A stretch of 23,431 nt of DNA from CAKRZE01 sp045617585 (GCA_045617585.1 JAZLIW010000157.1:1-23431), one strand, 5' to 3'; shown: positions 9,981-16,691, counted from the first letter of the stretch. Numbers and translations: made by a program. The notes: generated by a model from the sequence alone, not told the origin.

Positions 9981-10057
9981 GACGGAACGGAATGCACCGC
10001 TGCAATACCTTTGTGCACGTACGAGTGAACCGGGAAAAACTTTTTCTCAAAAAAGAG

Positions 10058-10086
10058 TTGACAAATCCGTTTTGATATGATATAAT
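10058..10086 (+). promoter_or_regulatory. sigma-A promoter of the tRNA operon
   Basis: Consensus TTGACA (10058-10063), a 17-nt spacer and consensus TATAAT (10081-10086). The first tRNA starts 34 nt after the -10 box. A perfect pair of hexamers is typical of stable-RNA promoters. Confidence 0.92.
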
Positions 10087-10120
10087 ATCTCTCGTTCCGG
10101 GTCAGCAGATCCGGTAACGT

Positions 10121-10196
10121 GGGAGCATAGCTCAGCTGGGAGAGCATCTGCCCTACAAGCAGAGGGTCACAGGTTCGAGCCCTGTTGTTCCCACCA
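10121..10196 (+). tRNA. tRNA-Val (anticodon TAC), CCA encoded
   Basis: A full cloverleaf of 76 nt: acceptor GGGAGCA pairs with TGTTCCC (one G-U), the anticodon stem TCTGC/GCAGA encloses the loop CCTACAA, the T loop is TTCGAGC, and CCA is encoded. The anticodon TAC reads valine codons. Position 33, normally U, reads C here (see findings). Confidence 0.95.
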
Positions 10197-10202
10197 CGAA
10201 GT

Positions 10203-10279
10203 GGCCCGGTAGTTCAGCTGGTTAGAACGCCAGCCTGTCACGCTGGAGGTCGTCGGTTCGAGCCCGTCCCGGGTCGCCA
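10203..10279 (+). tRNA. tRNA-Asp (anticodon GTC), CCA encoded
   Basis: A 77-nt cloverleaf: acceptor GGCCCGG pairs with CCGGGTC (one G-U), the anticodon stem CCAGC/GCTGG encloses the loop CTGTCAC, the T loop is standard, and CCA is encoded. It starts only 6 nt after tRNA-Val. Confidence 0.95.
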
Positions 10280-10284
10280 CTTTT

Positions 10285-10310
10285 CTGAACTGATCGTGAC
10301 GTCAGTTCGG
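10285..10310. other. stem-loop in the tRNA-Asp/tRNA-Phe spacer
   Basis: GAACTGA (10287-10293) pairs with TCAGTTC (10302-10308) and can extend by one wobble and one C-G pair. No T-run follows, so it is not a terminator. It is directly followed by a second, longer hairpin. Confidence 0.6.
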
Positions 10311-10345
10311 CTTACCCTACGGTAAGCGGCTTACCGTAAGGTAGG
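10311..10345. other. 35-bp near-perfect palindrome between tRNA-Asp and tRNA-Phe
   Basis: TACGGTAAG (10318-10326) and CTTACCGTA (10330-10338) form a perfect 9-bp stem with a CGG loop. After a single C/A mismatch the pairing continues outward for six more pairs (one a T-G wobble) to 10311/10345. No T-run follows, so it is a structure within the precursor RNA rather than a terminator. A role in processing is possible but not shown. Confidence 0.7.
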
Positions 10346-10350
10346 TGTAC

Positions 10351-10426
10351 GCCTTTGTAGCTCAGTTGGTAGAGCAGGGGACTGAAAATCCCCGTGTCGT
10401 TGGTTCGATTCCGACCGAAGGCACCA
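10351..10426 (+). tRNA. tRNA-Phe (anticodon GAA), CCA encoded
   Basis: A 76-nt cloverleaf: acceptor GCCTTTG pairs with CGAAGGC (one T-G), the anticodon stem GGGGA/TCCCC encloses CTGAAAA with normal U33, and CCA is encoded. Confidence 0.95.
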
Positions 10427-10427
10427 C

Positions 10428-10448
10428 CGTTCCCGCAATGCGGGAACG
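10428..10448. other. perfect stem-loop between tRNA-Phe and tRNA-Gly
   Basis: CGTTCCCGC (10428-10436) pairs perfectly with GCGGGAACG (10440-10448) around AAT. It fills almost the whole 24-nt spacer between the two tRNAs and has no T-run. Like the two upstream spacer hairpins, it is probably a precursor-RNA structure. Confidence 0.7.
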
Positions 10449-10450
10449 AT

Positions 10451-10526
10451 GCGGATTTAGCTCATTTGGCAGAGCGCGACCTTGCCAAGGTCGAGGTGGC
10501 GGGTTCGAGACCCGTAATCCGCTCCA
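10451..10526 (+). tRNA. tRNA-Gly (anticodon GCC), CCA encoded
   Basis: A 76-nt cloverleaf: acceptor GCGGATT pairs with AATCCGC, the anticodon stem CGACC/GGTCG encloses TTGCCAA, T discriminator, and CCA is encoded. It is the last tRNA of the operon. Confidence 0.95.
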
Positions 10527-10532
10527 AAGATT

Positions 10533-10565
10533 CCCGCAGACGGGTTCCGTCCGCGGGTTTTTTTT
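10533..10565 (+). terminator. rho-independent terminator of the tRNA operon
   Basis: CCCGC-A-GACGG (10533-10543) pairs with CCGTC-C-GCGGG (10547-10557), with one internal A/C mismatch and a GTT loop, followed by eight T residues (10558-10565). Confidence 0.9.
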
Positions 10566-10618
10566 ACCCGAAAAGCAGGATCAACGAAAAATCGAAGCAG
10601 CAGAAAGGACATGAAAGA

Positions 10619-10735
10619 ATGAAAGAGATCGATCGCCTGACCGAACGTTTCCGCTATCTGTACGAAAAGTTCCTGACCGGATGTGACTCCTTAGAGGAGA
10701 CCGAGGTCATCGCCCGCCAGAAGGCGCTTCTCTGA
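10619..10735 (+). CDS. 38-residue ORF upstream of luxS
   Basis: A short frame, MKEIDRLTERFRYLYEKF and onward, ending ARQKALL. It is supported mainly by a well-placed AAAGGA (10604-10609) 9 nt before the ATG and by ending 29 nt before luxS. The charged, regularly spaced sequence suggests an amphipathic helix. I do not recognise a family. It could be a real small protein, or a translated leader that couples to luxS, whose own ribosome site is weaker. No promoter is visible between the tRNA terminator and this frame. Confidence 0.45.
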   Translation: MKEIDRLTERFRYLYEKFLTGCDSLEETEVIARQKALL

Positions 10736-10764
10736 TCCTGCCGGGGAAAGAAGAGTACGGTACA

Positions 10765-11241
10765 ATGGAAAAGATCAGCAGCTTCAGGGTCGATCACGAC
10801 CGGCTTCTGCCGGGACTGTACGTTTCCCGCAGGGACGGCGACGTCGTGACCTACGATATCCGGACCAGAAAACCAAACGGCGGCTCCTATATGACGAACC
10901 CCGTCATGCATACCGTGGAGCATTTGTTTGCTACCTACGCGAGGAACGGCAGCTTCGGGCGCGAGGTGATCTACTTCGGACCGATGGGATGCCGGACCGG
11001 CTTTTATTTTCTTGTGCGGGACGCGGTCTCCGCGCAGGACGTGATCTCACTCGTGACCGGGGCGTTCCGTTTTATCGCTTCCTATGAGGGAGAGATCCCG
11101 GGCGCGAAAAGAAAAGAATGCGGCAATTGGATGGAGCACGATCCCGCCGGCGCGAGGGAAGAGGCCAAACGGATGCTGGACGTCCTGAAGGACTGGACGC
11201 CGCAACGCCTTTCCTACGCGGAAAACGGCGCGGAAGACTGA
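10765..11241 (+). CDS. luxS: S-ribosylhomocysteine lyase LuxS
   Basis: A 158-residue protein of the normal LuxS length. It carries the metal-binding and catalytic motif HTVEH (H49, E52, H53), the conserved GPMGCRTG with active-site C76, and ECGN with metal ligand C119. LuxS is a cytoplasmic Fe/Zn enzyme of the activated methyl cycle. It splits S-ribosylhomocysteine into homocysteine and DPD, the precursor of autoinducer-2. The nucleosidase that normally supplies its substrate (Pfs/MtnN) is not in the window. The ribosome site is modest (GGGGAAAGAAG about 11 nt upstream). The gene follows the tRNA operon terminator and a 38-residue ORF, with no clear promoter of its own, and is followed 91 nt later by a TIR-domain gene. 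Confidence 0.95.
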   Translation: MEKISSFRVDHDRLLPGLYVSRRDGDVVTYDIRTRKPNGGSYMTNPVMHTVEHLFATYARNGSFGREVIYFGPMGCRTGFYFLVRDAVSAQDVISLVTGAFRFIASYEGEIPGAKRKECGNWMEHDPAGAREEAKRMLDVLKDWTPQRLSYAENGAED

Positions 11242-11257
11242 CCCCACGCACGCCCGA

Positions 11258-11316
11258 TGCTCCGGGATACATCCCGGGAAGCATCCCGGGAAGCATCCCG
11301 GGAAGTATCCCGGGAA
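11258..11316. repeat. 12-bp palindromic tandem repeats before the TIR gene
   Basis: Four tandem 12-bp units of the form RYATCCCGGGAA occupy about 11269-11316, preceded by a degenerate one (CTCCGGGAT). Each contains the self-complementary TCCCGGGA, so any two neighbours can pair as an 8-bp stem with a 4-nt loop. The last unit runs straight into the AAAGGA ribosome site of the TIR-domain gene. There is no spacer structure, so this is not a CRISPR array. Confidence 0.9.
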
Positions 11317-11332
11317 GAAAGGAATCGACACA

Positions 11333-12382
11333 ATGAACCGTGAAAACAAACCGTATCAGGTCTTTATCAGTTACCGTAGGAACGGCTCCGACGCGCACGC
11401 GCGTCTGTTTTACGATAAGCTGAAGAATCTCGGGTATCGGGTCTTTCTGGATTTTGAGTCCCTTTATTCCGGCGGCTTCAGCAAAAACGCGCTGTCTGCC
11501 GTCCGGGAATGCCGCGATTTTCTTCTTCTGATCCCGAAGGGCGGTCTTGACCGCTGCGGTACGGACGAGAACGATCTTTTCCGTCTGGAGATCCGGACAG
11601 CGATCGAGGAAGGAAAAAACGTTATTCCGGTGATGATCAGCGGCTTTGCCATGCCCGCGAAGGATACCCTTCCGCCCGATATCGCGGAGATCGCGGATCA
11701 GAACGGGATCGAATGCGATATGGAATATTTTGACTCCGTCTTTGAACGGGTCTGCCGGTATCTGACGTCGGAGCCGGAGGACCCGGAGCTGTTTGCCGTG
11801 ATCGGCAGATTGCGGCGAAGTGCGGAGGGGCTGGAGCATCCGTATTTCAGAAAATGGGCGGGCGTCCGCCTCAACGCGTTCCTTGACGAGAACGACGGGT
11901 TTTTCCGCGGCACCAACCGGACCAATCCCCATTCGGAGGAGACGTTCGGGATCACGGGGATCGCAATGACGGAGCATTCCGTCCGTGCGATCACCTCGGT
12001 CAGCGACTACTGGGAGGACGGCTTTGCGGCGGAATATCTCGGCAAGCAGAGCGAGCTCGCCGCCCGCGGCGTGAGGATCGACCGGATCTTCATCATCGAG
12101 GAAGGAAAGCTCGCGGAAGCAAGAAAACAGATGGAATTCCAGAAAGCAAAGGGCATCAACGTTTATTATATCGTGAAGGGCAATCCTTTCATAGACCCGG
12201 AATGGCTGGAGGAGGACTATCTGATCCAGGATGACCGTCTTCTCGTGCAGATCTTCTGCGCGACGCATCGGTTTGCCGGGCAGAACTCCGAGGACGAGCT
12301 GATCACGATGGACCGGCTGACGGTCGCGCGGAAAATCGAACGCTTCCGCCGCATCCTCGAGCGGTCGACTCCGCTCGGCTGA
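11333..12382 (+). CDS. TIR-domain protein with an unrecognised C-terminal domain
   Basis: A 349-residue protein with an N-terminal TIR domain (about residues 8-145): YQVFISYRR (8-16), GYRVFLDFESLYSGGF (34-49), DFLLLIPKGGLDRC, then DLFRLEIRTAIEEGKNVIPV (81-100), where E86 is the likely catalytic glutamate of NAD-consuming TIR enzymes. There is no signal peptide or membrane span, so it should be cytoplasmic. The C-terminal half (about 170-345) contains EHSVRAITSVSDYW and ARGVRIDRIFII. It vaguely recalls ligand-sensing or PLD-like regions, but I cannot name it; it lacks the features I would expect of STING. Bacterial TIR proteins often act in phage defence by NAD cleavage or signalling. No partner such as ThsA is adjacent, so a defence role is only inferred. 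The start is supported by AAAGGA 9 nt upstream. Confidence 0.85.
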   Translation: MNRENKPYQVFISYRRNGSDAHARLFYDKLKNLGYRVFLDFESLYSGGFSKNALSAVRECRDFLLLIPKGGLDRCGTDENDLFRLEIRTAIEEGKNVIPVMISGFAMPAKDTLPPDIAEIADQNGIECDMEYFDSVFERVCRYLTSEPEDPELFAVIGRLRRSAEGLEHPYFRKWAGVRLNAFLDENDGFFRGTNRTNPHSEETFGITGIAMTEHSVRAITSVSDYWEDGFAAEYLGKQSELAARGVRIDRIFIIEEGKLAEARKQMEFQKAKGINVYYIVKGNPFIDPEWLEEDYLIQDDRLLVQIFCATHRFAGQNSEDELITMDRLTVARKIERFRRILERSTPLG

Positions 12383-12403
12383 AACGACCCGAAAACGCAT
12401 ATC

Positions 12404-12442
12404 GGGGCTGCTGCACGAACTTGCAACAGCCCTTTCGATTTT
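12404..12442 (+). terminator. terminator after the TIR gene
   Basis: GGGCTGCTGCA (12405-12415) pairs with TGCAACAGCCC (12422-12432), with one C/A mismatch, followed by TTTCGATTTT. Confidence 0.75.
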
Positions 12443-12490
12443 CTCCGGTCGTCCGTCCCGGCATTTTTCCCGCCTTGCTCCGTAAGAGGC

Positions 12491-12519
12491 TTGAAATCGG
12501 CGGGGATCTGTGTTATAAT
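12491..12519 (+). promoter_or_regulatory. sigma-A promoter of the lipoprotein-phosphatase-symporter operon
   Basis: TTGAAA (12491-12496), a 17-nt spacer and TATAAT (12514-12519), with an extended -10 TG at 12511-12512. The ATG of the first gene is 39 nt after the -10 box. Confidence 0.85.
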
Positions 12520-12558
12520 ACGAAAAAAGTAAGATATTGACGCCGAAAGGAAACCGCT

Positions 12559-13581
12559 ATGAGATCGCCGCTTTTCCGCTTTACGCTCCTTGCCCTCGCG
12601 CTCGTGACCCTGCTTTCCTGCTTCTCCTGCCGGAAGACACCGTCCGATCCGTTCGATCCCGAAAGCTCGAAATATAAAGACGCCTCGCTCTGGTCGTTCT
12701 GCGAGACAGGGAAGGATGCTCCGGCGGATACCTTTTTCCTGGCTCCCACGAGCGTCTCGGGCGATTTTCGGAATTTCCCGACCGGCGACGCCGACCTCGC
12801 CGCGACGTTTACCCTGCAGGTCGGCAATCAGAAGGGGATCTATGACGACGGGACCCGCTTCTTCGCGCCGCTCTACGCGCAGATGACCCTGCCGTGCTAC
12901 GGCATGAGCGCGGAGGAACGCGCGCCCTACGAGGAGATCGCCTACGCCGACGTGCTCGAGGCGTTCGATTATTATCTGCACTGCTGGAACGGCGGCAGAC
13001 CGATCGTCCTCGCGGGCTCCTCGCAGGGGGCGCAGATGCTGCTCAGGCTCCTGAAGGACCGCTTTGCCGGGGAGCTTGCCGACCGGCTGATCTGCTGCTA
13101 CGCGATCGGCTGGAGGATCACCGCGGAGGATCTGGAGGCGCTGCCCGGTCTGCACTTCGCTTCGGGGGAGACCGATACGCACTGCGTCGTTTCCTTCAAC
13201 AGTGAGGCGCCGGACGTTGCTTCGTCGCTGATCGTCGGCGCGGACGAAACGACCCTCTGCATCAACCCGCTCTCATGGACGACGTCCGGGGAGGAGGCGC
13301 CCGCCGCCCTGAACCTCGGCTGCTGCATTTACAGCACCAAGGGATATCAGAAGGGCGAGGACCTCGTCGGCTTCTGCGGCGCGTATATCGACGGGAAGCG
13401 CGGCACGCTCAAGGTGACCGGCGTCGAAGCGCAGGACCCGGACGGGACGCTCTATCCCTCCCGCATCGACGGGCAGCCGTACGGCGTGTACCATATCTAC
13501 GACTGGGAATTCTTCTACCGCAATCTGGAGAAGAACGTCACCGACCGCGTCGCCGCGTATCTGGAGGGCACGGGAAAATGA
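12559..13581 (+). CDS. DUF3089-like alpha/beta-hydrolase lipoprotein
   Basis: A 340-residue protein. Residues 1-20 form a signal with lipobox LLSC (C21; a second Cys at 24 is a less typical alternative), predicting a lipid-anchored exported protein. The body fits DUF3089: LWSFC near the start, TFFLAPTSV, a nucleophile elbow GSSQG with S155, and a C-terminal YHIYDWEFFYRNLEKNV block likely carrying the catalytic His. DUF3089 proteins have an alpha/beta-hydrolase fold, and their substrates are unknown. The start is supported by GAAAGGA 7 nt before the ATG. The stop overlaps the next start as ATGA, indicating translational coupling with the phosphatase gene. Confidence 0.8.
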   Translation: MRSPLFRFTLLALALVTLLSCFSCRKTPSDPFDPESSKYKDASLWSFCETGKDAPADTFFLAPTSVSGDFRNFPTGDADLAATFTLQVGNQKGIYDDGTRFFAPLYAQMTLPCYGMSAEERAPYEEIAYADVLEAFDYYLHCWNGGRPIVLAGSSQGAQMLLRLLKDRFAGELADRLICCYAIGWRITAEDLEALPGLHFASGETDTHCVVSFNSEAPDVASSLIVGADETTLCINPLSWTTSGEEAPAALNLGCCIYSTKGYQKGEDLVGFCGAYIDGKRGTLKVTGVEAQDPDGTLYPSRIDGQPYGVYHIYDWEFFYRNLEKNVTDRVAAYLEGTGK

Positions 13582-14240
13582 AGGAAATGAGGATCTTTCT
13601 GATCCGCCACGGGGAATCGGTGGCAAACGCCGGCGGCAACTACGAGCAGCGCCTCCCGGACCATCTGGTCAGCCTGACCGAAAACGGGATGCGGCAGGCA
13701 AGGGAAGCGGGAAAGTGGCTGCGCGCCTACTGTGACGAAAACGGCGTGGACCTGCGCCGTGCCCGCATCTGGCGCAGCCCGTATCTGCGTACGCGGCAGA
13801 CCTGCGACTGCTTCAACGAGTCGTTCGGCATCGGCGATATCCGGGAGGATATCACGCTCGTGGAGCAGCAGTTCGGTCTGTTCGACTCCGTTCCCGAGGA
13901 GGAATGGGAGAAAAAATACCCGGTCGAGGCGGGGGAATACTACCGCCAGACCCGGAATCAGGGCAAATTCTACGCGCGTCTGCCGCTCGGCGAGAGCCCG
14001 TTCGACGTCGCGATCCGCATCCACCAGTTCCTCGGGACGATCCACCGCGACTACGAGGAGGACGGGATCCCGACGCTGTTCATCTTCACGCACGGCACGA
14101 CCCTGCGCACCTTCCTCATGCGCTGGTTCCACTATTCGCCCGAATGGTATCAGGCGGAGCGGAACCCGAAAAACTGCTACATCCGCGAGATCCGGGACGG
14201 CAGGGATCTCGGCTACGTCAATCTGCCGCGGCAGGACTGA
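13578..14240 (+). CDS. histidine phosphatase family protein (phosphoglycerate-mutase-like)
   Basis: A 220-residue protein with the phosphohistidine motif LIRHGES (H11), the conserved RSPYLRTRQT (66-75) and the second catalytic histidine in FIFTHGTTLR (H172). It belongs to the cytoplasmic branch-1 histidine phosphatases, which include cofactor-dependent phosphoglycerate mutase and many phosphatases of unknown substrate. The acidic EWEKKYPVEAGEYYRQ stretch resembles members annotated as general phosphatases rather than glycolytic mutases. The start overlaps the stop of the preceding lipoprotein gene by 4 nt. An in-frame ATG three codons later (13587) cannot be excluded. It is the second gene of the operon. 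Confidence 0.85.
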   Translation: MKEMRIFLIRHGESVANAGGNYEQRLPDHLVSLTENGMRQAREAGKWLRAYCDENGVDLRRARIWRSPYLRTRQTCDCFNESFGIGDIREDITLVEQQFGLFDSVPEEEWEKKYPVEAGEYYRQTRNQGKFYARLPLGESPFDVAIRIHQFLGTIHRDYEEDGIPTLFIFTHGTTLRTFLMRWFHYSPEWYQAERNPKNCYIREIRDGRDLGYVNLPRQD

Positions 14241-14294
14241 TCCCTGCCTGAAACTATAACGGAAAGCCGGTGCGCGCCGGAGCGCGCGGAAACA

Positions 14295-15527
14295 ATGAAA
14301 CGTAACGAAAAGCCGAAAAAGAAGCGCTCCTTTCTCCCGGTCCTGATCGCGATCGCCGGGGGGATCGCGGCGGGCCTGCTTCTCCGCCTCCTGCCGGAGA
14401 ACGCGGGGGATTTCGTGACCGGGACCCTTCTGTCCCCGGTCTCAAAGGCGATCCTCGGGTTCCTCGGGACGCTCTCCTCCTTCGTCATCTTCTTTTCGAT
14501 TTTAAGCGGGATCTGCGCGATGCAGGATACCGCCTCCCTCCGCAGCGTGGGCGGACGGCTGCTCTGCCGCTTCCTTCTGTATCTGCTGGTCGGCGCGGTG
14601 CTCTGCGTGCCCTTCCTGCTGCTTCTGTTCCCGCCCCGCACGGGCGGCAGCGCGGCGTTCTCCTTCGGCACGGTGTGGTCGATGCTGCTCGATATCGTCC
14701 CGACCGACCTTCTCGGCACCTTTTCCGACGGGAATTCGGTCGGCATCATCTTCCTCTCGGTCGTGACCGGCGTCGTCCTTCTGTCGCTGTCCGACCGCGT
14801 GCGGGAGCTGATCCGCCTCGCGGAGCAGGTGACCCTCGTGCTTCAGACCGTGCTCCTGTATGCCGTCCGCCTGATGCCCGCCGTCGTTTTCATCAGCCTG
14901 ACCACGCTGTTTTACGCCGGGGAGGAGCGGACGCTGCTCTCGGTCTGGCGCTATCCCGCCGCGATGCTCGCCTGCTGCCTGATCGCGTCGGCGTTCTCGG
15001 TCGTCCACGCCGTGGTGAAGACCGGAGTGCGCCCCGGGAAATTACTCAAAAAGATGCTGCCTGCCTTCCTCGTCGGTCTGACGACCTCGTCCTCCGCCGC
15101 GTCGATGCCGGTCAGCATGGAGACCTGCGAAAAGGAGCTCGGCATTGACAAAAAGCTCGTGGACGTGGGCGTCCCGCTCGGGCAGACGCTCTTCAAGCCC
15201 GGCCTTGTCTATATGTTCATGAGCGGGTGCTTCTGCCTCGCGTGGCTGCGCGGCGTGTCGATGGGCATCGCCGGGGTGATCTTCACCGCGGTCTCCGCGC
15301 TCGTGTTCTCGGTCGCGGCGCCCGCCGTCCCGGGGTGTAGCATCTCCTGCTTTACGCTGCTCTTCGCGCAGATCGGGATCCCGGCGGACGCGATCTCGGT
15401 CATTATCGCGCTGGACCCGGTCAACGATCGCCTCAGCGCGGCGATCAAATCAGTCGTGACGCAGGCGGAGCTGATCTGCTTCGCCGACGGGACCGGAGAA
15501 CTCGACAAATCCGTTCTGAACCGATAA
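14295..15527 (+). CDS. divergent dicarboxylate/amino acid:cation symporter (DAACS) family protein
   Basis: A 410-residue integral membrane protein with a basic N-terminus and about eight hydrophobic spans. The first re-entrant hairpin motif TTSSSAASMP (263-272) is diagnostic of the GltP/DctA family. The downstream ion- and substrate-binding motifs are altered: where family members usually carry NMDGT or NLDGT, this protein has TLFKPG (298-303), and the usual acidic/Arg-Thr-Asn-Asp pattern in the last helix reads ALDPVNDRLSAAIKS (372-386). It probably sits in the cytoplasmic membrane and moves a small organic anion or amino acid, but the usual specificity rules do not apply. It starts 54 nt after the phosphatase gene; its ribosome site is weak. 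Confidence 0.8.
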   Translation: MKRNEKPKKKRSFLPVLIAIAGGIAAGLLLRLLPENAGDFVTGTLLSPVSKAILGFLGTLSSFVIFFSILSGICAMQDTASLRSVGGRLLCRFLLYLLVGAVLCVPFLLLLFPPRTGGSAAFSFGTVWSMLLDIVPTDLLGTFSDGNSVGIIFLSVVTGVVLLSLSDRVRELIRLAEQVTLVLQTVLLYAVRLMPAVVFISLTTLFYAGEERTLLSVWRYPAAMLACCLIASAFSVVHAVVKTGVRPGKLLKKMLPAFLVGLTTSSSAASMPVSMETCEKELGIDKKLVDVGVPLGQTLFKPGLVYMFMSGCFCLAWLRGVSMGIAGVIFTAVSALVFSVAAPAVPGCSISCFTLLFAQIGIPADAISVIIALDPVNDRLSAAIKSVVTQAELICFADGTGELDKSVLNR

Positions 15528-15529
15528 GA

Positions 15530-15549
15530 AAACGAACCCGGGCTCGTTT
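15530..15549. other. hairpin in the symporter/metallophosphoesterase gap
   Basis: AAACGA-A-CCCGGG-C-TCGTTT is a 20-bp palindrome with one A/C mismatch, just after the symporter stop. It resembles the stem of the terminator at 17862, but only three T residues follow. It may be a weak or partial terminator, or an RNA stabiliser, inside the operon. Confidence 0.45.
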
Positions 15550-15569
15550 CCGGAAGAAAGGTGAAAAAA

Positions 15570-16691
15570 ATGGATCATCCCGCGTTTTTTCTGACGTATC
15601 CCGCGGTCTACGCCGTGCGGGAACGGTACGTGATCACGGTCCCGGTGACCGGTGAATCCGTGATGTGGGTCCGCGTCGGCGGACGGTGCTGGTACGACGA
15701 TTCCAACGGGATCCTGCGGTCGCATTCGCTCACGCACCGGATGGAGGTCCCGATGGCGGAACTCGACCGGGAGAGGGAATATACGGTCTGCTGGCGCAGG
15801 GTCAGGGAACGCAAGCCCTATTTTTCCGACCTTGCGGAGACCGAGGAGGCGTCGTTCTCCTTCCGTCCGGTCACGGGCGATCCGATCCGCTTCTATCATA
15901 TCGCGGACGCGCATAACCGCGTGGACTCCCCCGTCCGTGCCGCGCTGAACTGCGGGGAACCGTTCGATCTTCTGATCCTGAATGGGGATATCCCGAACCA
16001 CAGCGGCGATATCGCCAACTTCACGGCGATCCACCGCATCGCGGGCGGGATCACGAAGGGGGAGATCCCGGTCGTCTTTTCCCGCGGCAATCACGATACC
16101 CGCGGCATTTACGCGGAGGAGCTTGCCGACCATACGCCGACCGACGGCGGCCGCTCGTACTATCCCGTCCGCCTCGGGCCGCTGTGGCTGCTCGTCCTCG
16201 ACTGCGCGGAGGATAAGACGGACGATCACGCAGAGTACGGCGGCACCACCTGCTGCCACGACTTCCGCCTCCGCGAGACCGCCTTTCTCGAGGAACTTGC
16301 CGACCGTCCGGCAGACCGGCCGTCGGAGGAATACGCGGCGGAGGACGTCGCGCACCGCCTCGTCGTCGTGCACAACCCCTTTTCCGAGACCCATCATCCG
16401 CCCTTTGATATCGAGCAGCCGCTCTATACCCGGTGGTGCGAGATCCTGAAGGAGCGGATCCGCCCGGAGGCGATGATCTGCGGGCACGTCCATCAGTGCT
16501 ACGTGACCCTGCCCGGTGAAGAACTCGACGCCAAGGGGCAGCCCTGCCCGGTGATCTGCGCCTCCCTGCCGGGAAAGGACCCCGACTCGTTCGTCGGCGG
16601 TCTCTTTACGCTGAACGGAAAAGAGTTTTCCGTCCGCTTTACCGATCAGGACGGGAACACCGTCGGCAGCAGCACCCTCCCGCTCGCGTGA
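15570..16691 (+). CDS. calcineurin-like metallophosphoesterase
   Basis: A 373-residue protein carrying the metallophosphoesterase signature in order: IADAHNR (D113, H115), LNGDIPN (D140), RGNHD (N174, H175), VVVHNP and GHVHQ. These ligate a binuclear metal centre. An N-terminal region of about 100 residues precedes the catalytic core and resembles the beta-sandwich seen in purple-acid-phosphatase-like enzymes. No signal peptide is seen, so it is probably cytoplasmic. The substrate is unknown. The ATG at 15570 is preferred: the GGAAGAAAGG ribosome site ends directly against an in-frame GTG at 15561 but sits 9 nt before this ATG. It is the last gene of the operon, before a strong terminator. 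Confidence 0.87.
   Translation: MDHPAFFLTYPAVYAVRERYVITVPVTGESVMWVRVGGRCWYDDSNGILRSHSLTHRMEVPMAELDREREYTVCWRRVRERKPYFSDLAETEEASFSFRPVTGDPIRFYHIADAHNRVDSPVRAALNCGEPFDLLILNGDIPNHSGDIANFTAIHRIAGGITKGEIPVVFSRGNHDTRGIYAEELADHTPTDGGRSYYPVRLGPLWLLVLDCAEDKTDDHAEYGGTTCCHDFRLRETAFLEELADRPADRPSEEYAAEDVAHRLVVVHNPFSETHHPPFDIEQPLYTRWCEILKERIRPEAMICGHVHQCYVTLPGEELDAKGQPCPVICASLPGKDPDSFVGGLFTLNGKEFSVRFTDQDGNTVGSSTLPLA

Noticed and set aside
10345..10614. Plus-strand frame of 89 codons over tRNA-Phe and tRNA-Gly
   Set aside because: It runs straight through two well-formed tRNA genes and the terminator, so it is a chance frame.
11258..11316. Possible CRISPR-like array of short repeats
   Set aside because: The units are 12 bp and directly adjacent with no spacers, and no cas gene is present. 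It is a simple palindromic tandem repeat.
11333..12382. TIR-STING fusion as an explanation for the TIR protein
   Set aside because: The C-terminal half lacks any STING-like ligand-pocket pattern I could recognise, and no cyclase gene is nearby.
11072..12400. Minus-strand frame of 442 codons opposite luxS and the TIR gene
   Set aside because: It is antisense to two genes with clear family motifs and runs through the palindromic repeats; no family features are visible.
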